Assembly: GCF_014647315.1 (NCBI RefSeq)
Contig: NZ_BMOY01000030.1
Span: 1-35,897, forward strand
Direction: 5' to 3'
Length of the DNA stretch: 35,897 nt
DNA from: Paenalicyclobacillus cellulosilyticus
Lineage (GTDB): Bacteria; Bacillota; Bacilli; Alicyclobacillales; Alicyclobacillaceae
Shown: in pieces, positions 33,125 through 35,897 of the stretch
Numbering within the stretch: position 1 is the first letter of the stretch
Layout: every line of letters starts with the position of its first letter
Notes under the pieces: generated by a model
Databases searched by the model: none
Told to the model about the DNA's origin: nothing
The model's input: only the letters and a program-made list of their open reading frames with translations
Made by a program: the position numbers and the translations under genes

Positions 33125-34405
33125 ATGGGTCTTGCGATTCCGGACGGTGCGCGTGTGCTGGTGGTCGGCAGCGGGGCGCGGGAGCACGCCATCGCGTGGG
33201 CGCTGGCGAAGTCGCCGCGGCGGCCGCGCCTGTATGCGGCGCCTGGCAACCCGGGGATGGCGGCGTGGTGCGAGATGGTGAACCTGCGGGTGGACGATGT
33301 GAGCGGGATCGCTCAGTTTGCGGCGCGGGAGCGGATCGATCTCGTCGTCGTCGGGCCGGAGCTGCCGCTGGCTCTTGGGCTGGCGGACGCGTGCGCGGCG
33401 GCAGGGGTGCGCGTGTTCGGGCCATCGCGCGCGGCGGCCCGGCTCGAGTCGTCGAAGGCGTTCGCCAAGGCGGTGATGGCGAAAGCGGGCGTGCCGACGG
33501 CGGCGTACGCCACGTTCACCGATCCGGCCGCCGCGAAGGCGTATATCCGCCAGCAGGGCGCGCCCATCGTGGTGAAGGCGGACGGCCTGGCGGCCGGCAA
33601 GGGCGTCGTGGTCGCGGAGACCATCGCGGCGGCGGAAGCGGCCATCGACGCGCTGATGGTCGGCGGCAAGTTCGGGGCGGCCGGGGCGACCGTCGTGATC
33701 GAACAGTTCCTGCGCGGGCGCGAGGCGTCGCTGATGTTTTTCGTCGACGGCGAGACGGTGCGGCCGCTGCTGCCGGCGCGCGACTACAAGCGGGTCGGCG
33801 ACGGGGATACCGGGCCGAACACGGGCGGGATGGGCGCATTCGCGCCGGTGCCCGAGGTGACCGCGGACGTGGTGGCGGACGTGGAGCGGCGGATCGTGCG
33901 GCCGACGCTCGCGGAGCTGCGGGCGCGGGGCATCGTGTACCGCGGCGTGTTGTACGCAGGTTTGATGCTGACCGAGGACGGGCCGTACGTGGTGGAGTTC
34001 AACGCCCGCTTCGGCGATCCGGAGACGGAGGTCGTTCTGCCGCTGTTGGCCTCGGACCTGTTGGCCATTCTGTGGGCGACGGCGGAAGGGCGGCTGGCGG
34101 ACGTGGAAGTTGCCTGGCGGGATGAAGCGGCGGTGTGCGTGGTGCTGGCGGCGCCGGGGTATCCGGAGCGGCCGCAGACGGGCGCGGCCATCACCCTGCC
34201 GGACGGTTTGCCGGAGACGGTGTTCCACGCCGGCACGGCCCAGCGCGGCGACGGCCAGTTGGTGACTGCGGGCGGACGGGTGCTGACCGTCACCGGCACC
34301 GGTCCTGACCTGACGGCGGCACGGGCAGCGGCGTATCGTGCGGCGGAGGCCATCACATTTCCTGGGAAGCACATGCGAAAGGACATCGCGCTTGTGGTAC
34401 ACTGA
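33125..34405 (+). CDS. purD: Phosphoribosylamine-glycine ligase PurD
   Basis: A 426-aa ATP-grasp enzyme making GAR from phosphoribosylamine and glycine. Motifs: VLVVGSGAREHAIAWALAKS, YAAPGNPGMAAW, VVKADGLAAGKGVVVAET, DYKRVGDGDTGPNTGGMGAF and VEFNARFGDPETEVVLPLL. ATG 33125 has AAGGAGGG 7 nt upstream. An earlier in-frame start at 33074 lies in the tandem repeat and is unlikely. It is the last purine gene, as in Bacillus; no terminator is visible between it and the next gene. Confidence 0.96.
   Translation: MGLAIPDGARVLVVGSGAREHAIAWALAKSPRRPRLYAAPGNPGMAAWCEMVNLRVDDVSGIAQFAARERIDLVVVGPELPLALGLADACAAAGVRVFGPSRAAARLESSKAFAKAVMAKAGVPTAAYATFTDPAAAKAYIRQQGAPIVVKADGLAAGKGVVVAETIAAAEAAIDALMVGGKFGAAGATVVIEQFLRGREASLMFFVDGETVRPLLPARDYKRVGDGDTGPNTGGMGAFAPVPEVTADVVADVERRIVRPTLAELRARGIVYRGVLYAGLMLTEDGPYVVEFNARFGDPETEVVLPLLASDLLAILWATAEGRLADVEVAWRDEAAVCVVLAAPGYPERPQTGAAITLPDGLPETVFHAGTAQRGDGQLVTAGGRVLTVTGTGPDLTAARAAAYRAAEAITFPGKHMRKDIALVVH
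34378..34403 (+). promoter_or_regulatory. Possible extended -10 promoter inside the end of purD
   Basis: TGG-TACACT (34395-34403) is an extended -10 identical in its core to the purB promoter's -10. There is no recognisable -35. It could start a separate transcript for the downstream transporter. Confidence 0.25.
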
Positions 34406-34446
34406 ACCTTGCGCGCCCGGGGCATGCGGTGCGCGGGGTGCAGGTG

Positions 34447-35574
34447 ATGGGACATGGTGCGGCGCGCCGCCGCATGTGGCGGCGCCGGCTCGGATCCGCA
34501 GGATTGGTGCTGTTGGCAGGAAGCAGCTACGGCATCGGCTCTTCCGTCCTGAAAGGCGCTTATGCGCATGGTTTCACGTCCGCCGAGGTGACGAGCGCCC
34601 AATTTCTGTTTGCGCTGTGGCTGACATGGCTGGGCGCCTTCGTGGAGCGCAGGGCTGTGCGGCGTGGGCCAGAAGGCGTGCCCGCCGGGGATGACCGGGG
34701 TTTCGCCGGGGATGACCGTGGGTCCGCCGGGGACAGACCCGGGTCGGGCTCAGGTCGCCGTGATGTATCTGGCCGCCGGGGAGCACAGGGCGGCGCTGCA
34801 TGGGCGCGATCGCGCGGACGAGGGTGGATGGTTCTGGGTGTGTTGGGGCTCTCCGGAGCCGAGTGCACCTACACGTATTACACGGCGGTGCAATTCCTGC
34901 CGGCGTCGTTCGCCATCGTGCTTTCGTTCCAATTCTCGTGGATGGTGTTGGTCATCGACGCGCTGGTGCGGCGGTATTGGCCGCGCCGGGATCAATGGCT
35001 CGGCGCGGCCGCCATCTGCGCCGGGACGGTGCTGGCGGCCGGGTTGTTGGAACATCCGGGTGTTTGGCATGGACCGGGCATGTGGCCGCTGGGTGCGGTG
35101 CTGTTGGGGTTGGCCTCTGCGCTCGGCTATGCGGTCAACTTGTATGTCGCGGGATACGCAGATGCCACGGTGCCGCCTGCGCTGCGAACCGCCGTGGTCA
35201 TCACGTGTTCGACACTCATCACGTTCCTGCTCATCCATCCCGGCGTGCACTTCGCGGACCGGCTCGGGCAAGGGTTGTGGATGTGGGGTCTGATCATGGC
35301 GTTGACTTCCCAGGTCATCCCCACGTGGTTGCTCTTGACGGCGGTTCCGAACATCGGCGGCAGAATGGCCGGCGTGCTGGGGGCGATTGAGTTGCCGGTG
35401 GCGGTGGCGGCAGCGCACGCGTTGGTTGGGGAACCGGTGTCGGCTGGGCGCTGGATGGGCGTGGTGCTGATCCTAGCCGGCATCGTGGTGAGTGAATGGC
35501 GCGGGCTGCGCGCGGCCGGCACACCGCAGCCTAAGCATACATGCATCCGGGCGAGGATCCTGCGCAGACGATGA
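34447..35574 (+). CDS. EamA/DMT-superfamily transporter
   Basis: A 375-aa membrane protein with about ten spans in two EamA halves. The first span (GLVLLAGSSYGIGSSVLKGA) and the motifs SAQFLFALWLTWLGAF, GLSGAECTYTYYTAVQFLPA and GAIELPVAVAAAHALVGEPV are typical of drug/metabolite exporters. The substrate is unknown. The loop after span 2 is expanded to ~60 Arg/Gly-rich residues that include three copies of a 7-residue repeat. ATG 34447 is chosen (GGGGTG 6 nt upstream); GTGs at 34429, 34438 and 34444 are alternatives. The C-terminal ~20 residues are basic and unconserved. It follows purD by 41 bp on the same strand. Confidence 0.85.
   Translation: MGHGAARRRMWRRRLGSAGLVLLAGSSYGIGSSVLKGAYAHGFTSAEVTSAQFLFALWLTWLGAFVERRAVRRGPEGVPAGDDRGFAGDDRGSAGDRPGSGSGRRDVSGRRGAQGGAAWARSRGRGWMVLGVLGLSGAECTYTYYTAVQFLPASFAIVLSFQFSWMVLVIDALVRRYWPRRDQWLGAAAICAGTVLAAGLLEHPGVWHGPGMWPLGAVLLGLASALGYAVNLYVAGYADATVPPALRTAVVITCSTLITFLLIHPGVHFADRLGQGLWMWGLIMALTSQVIPTWLLLTAVPNIGGRMAGVLGAIELPVAVAAAHALVGEPVSAGRWMGVVLILAGIVVSEWRGLRAAGTPQPKHTCIRARILRRR
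34684..34746 (+). repeat. Three 21-bp tandem repeats inside the transporter gene
   Basis: Units start at 34684, 34705 and 34726. They are in frame and encode AGDDRGF, AGDDRGS and AGDRPGS in a predicted cytoplasmic loop. The third unit has diverged. Confidence 0.85.
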
Positions 35575-35610
35575 AGTTCTTTGCGGAAAACGATTCGTCG
35601 TGACGGTCTA

Positions 35611-35647
35611 CGGGGCGTCGCGCGCACGCTTCGGCGTTGACGCCCCG
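35611..35647 (+). other. Inverted repeat overlapping the -35 of the last promoter
   Basis: CGGGGCGTC (35611-35619) and GACGCCCCG (35639-35647) form a perfect 9-bp inverted repeat, 19 bp apart. The right arm covers most of the TTGACG -35. It could be an operator, or a hairpin at the end of the transporter transcript. Confidence 0.45.
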
Positions 35648-35666
35648 GGCGGCGGGGTGATATATT
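35637..35666 (+). promoter_or_regulatory. Strong promoter, probably rRNA operon P1
   Basis: TTGACG (35637-35642), 18 nt, TATATT (35661-35666). No coding region follows inside the window; structured GC-rich sequence does. Confidence 0.65.
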
Positions 35667-35742
35667 GTTCAACGCCGCCGCCACCCGCGCGGGGTAGTGG
35701 CAGGTCAGCCGCCGGTTGCGGCGGTGTGCCAGCAACTTCCGC

Positions 35743-35772
35743 TTGCACATGGCGGGTTGGCTGTGGTAAGGT
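35743..35772 (+). promoter_or_regulatory. Second tandem promoter, probably P2
   Basis: TTGCAC (35743-35748), 18 nt, TAAGGT (35767-35772) with TG at the extended -10 position. The 106-bp tandem arrangement with the upstream promoter resembles Bacillus rrn P1/P2. Confidence 0.4.
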
Positions 35773-35897
35773 AGTCGGTGCCGCCGTCGCGCGGGGACGC
35801 GCCGGGACGGCGGAAGACGGCTGATACCGGGCATCACCGGGACCGAGGCGGGCAGCCGCGGGCAGCGGTGGTGCACGGGCGCGGTTCCTTGAAAACT
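35773..35897 (+). other. Probable 5' leader of an rRNA operon (runs off the window)
   Basis: A GC-rich hairpin (CCGCCGTC at 35781-35788 with GACGGCGG at 35806-35813, extended inward by GCGCG/CGCGC) is followed by GGTTCCTTGAAAACT at the window edge. In Bacilli a TTCTTTGAAAACT-like boxA element commonly lies just before 16S rRNA. No rRNA sequence itself is in the window. The region 35575-35897 otherwise holds no gene. Confidence 0.5.

Overview
The window looks like chromosomal DNA of a GC-rich, spore-former-type Firmicute, most likely an Alicyclobacillaceae-like member of the Bacilli. This is inferred from strong AAGGAGG-type ribosome sites, frequent GTG/TTG starts, the Bacillus-type purine gene order (purEKBCSQLFMNHD with separate purS, purQ and a short purL), a guanine riboswitch, PurR-type boxes and a groEL tail ending in [10 protein letters not shown]. 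No marker fixes the species, and no mobile element, CRISPR array or tRNA was seen.

Layout. 1-94: 3' end of groEL, closed by a strong terminator (203-249). 481-1772 (minus): a translationally coupled pair, a SAM methyltransferase and a small VOC/Fos-like metalloenzyme. 1811-2804: an Rrf2 regulator and a YezD (DUF2292) protein behind a near-consensus promoter and an AT-rich control region with a repeated palindrome. 2811-11552: one long sulfur-scavenging operon, sbp, a fused cysT-cysW permease, cysA, ssuE, ssuA, ssuD, ssuC, ssuB. It is preceded by a long nested hairpin that looks like an attenuator and closed by a terminator. Together these genes import sulfate and alkanesulfonates and release sulfite from sulfonates.

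11684-16180: a PhoB-type response regulator without a kinase, overlapping tail to tail with a minus-strand ykcB-ykcC-gtrA cassette. That cassette is a complete three-component extracytoplasmic glycosylation system. Its promoter region holds two 11-bp direct repeats typical of OmpR/PhoB-family sites. 16325-17509: a secreted coiled-coil M23 murein hydrolase.

17539-34405: purine metabolism in two units. The first is guaA-pbuG-purE-purK behind a guanine riboswitch with a visible terminator/antiterminator switch. The second is purB-C-S-Q-L-F-M-N-H-D behind its own promoter with an inverted pair of PurR-type boxes. Within the second unit most junctions are ATGA or longer overlaps. A 17-bp tandem repeat separates purH from purD.

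34447-35574: an EamA-type transporter with a repeat-expanded loop. 35637-35897: two promoters, GC-rich hairpins and a terminal CTTGAAAACT motif, which together look like the leader of an rRNA operon starting just outside the window.

The most noteworthy items are the CysT-CysW fusion, the orphan leader upstream of sbp, the Fe-S-type Rrf2 regulator with its operators, the riboswitch placed over guaA-pbuG-purEK, the FG-rich glycosyltransferase, and the absence of lipobox cysteines in both substrate-binding proteins.
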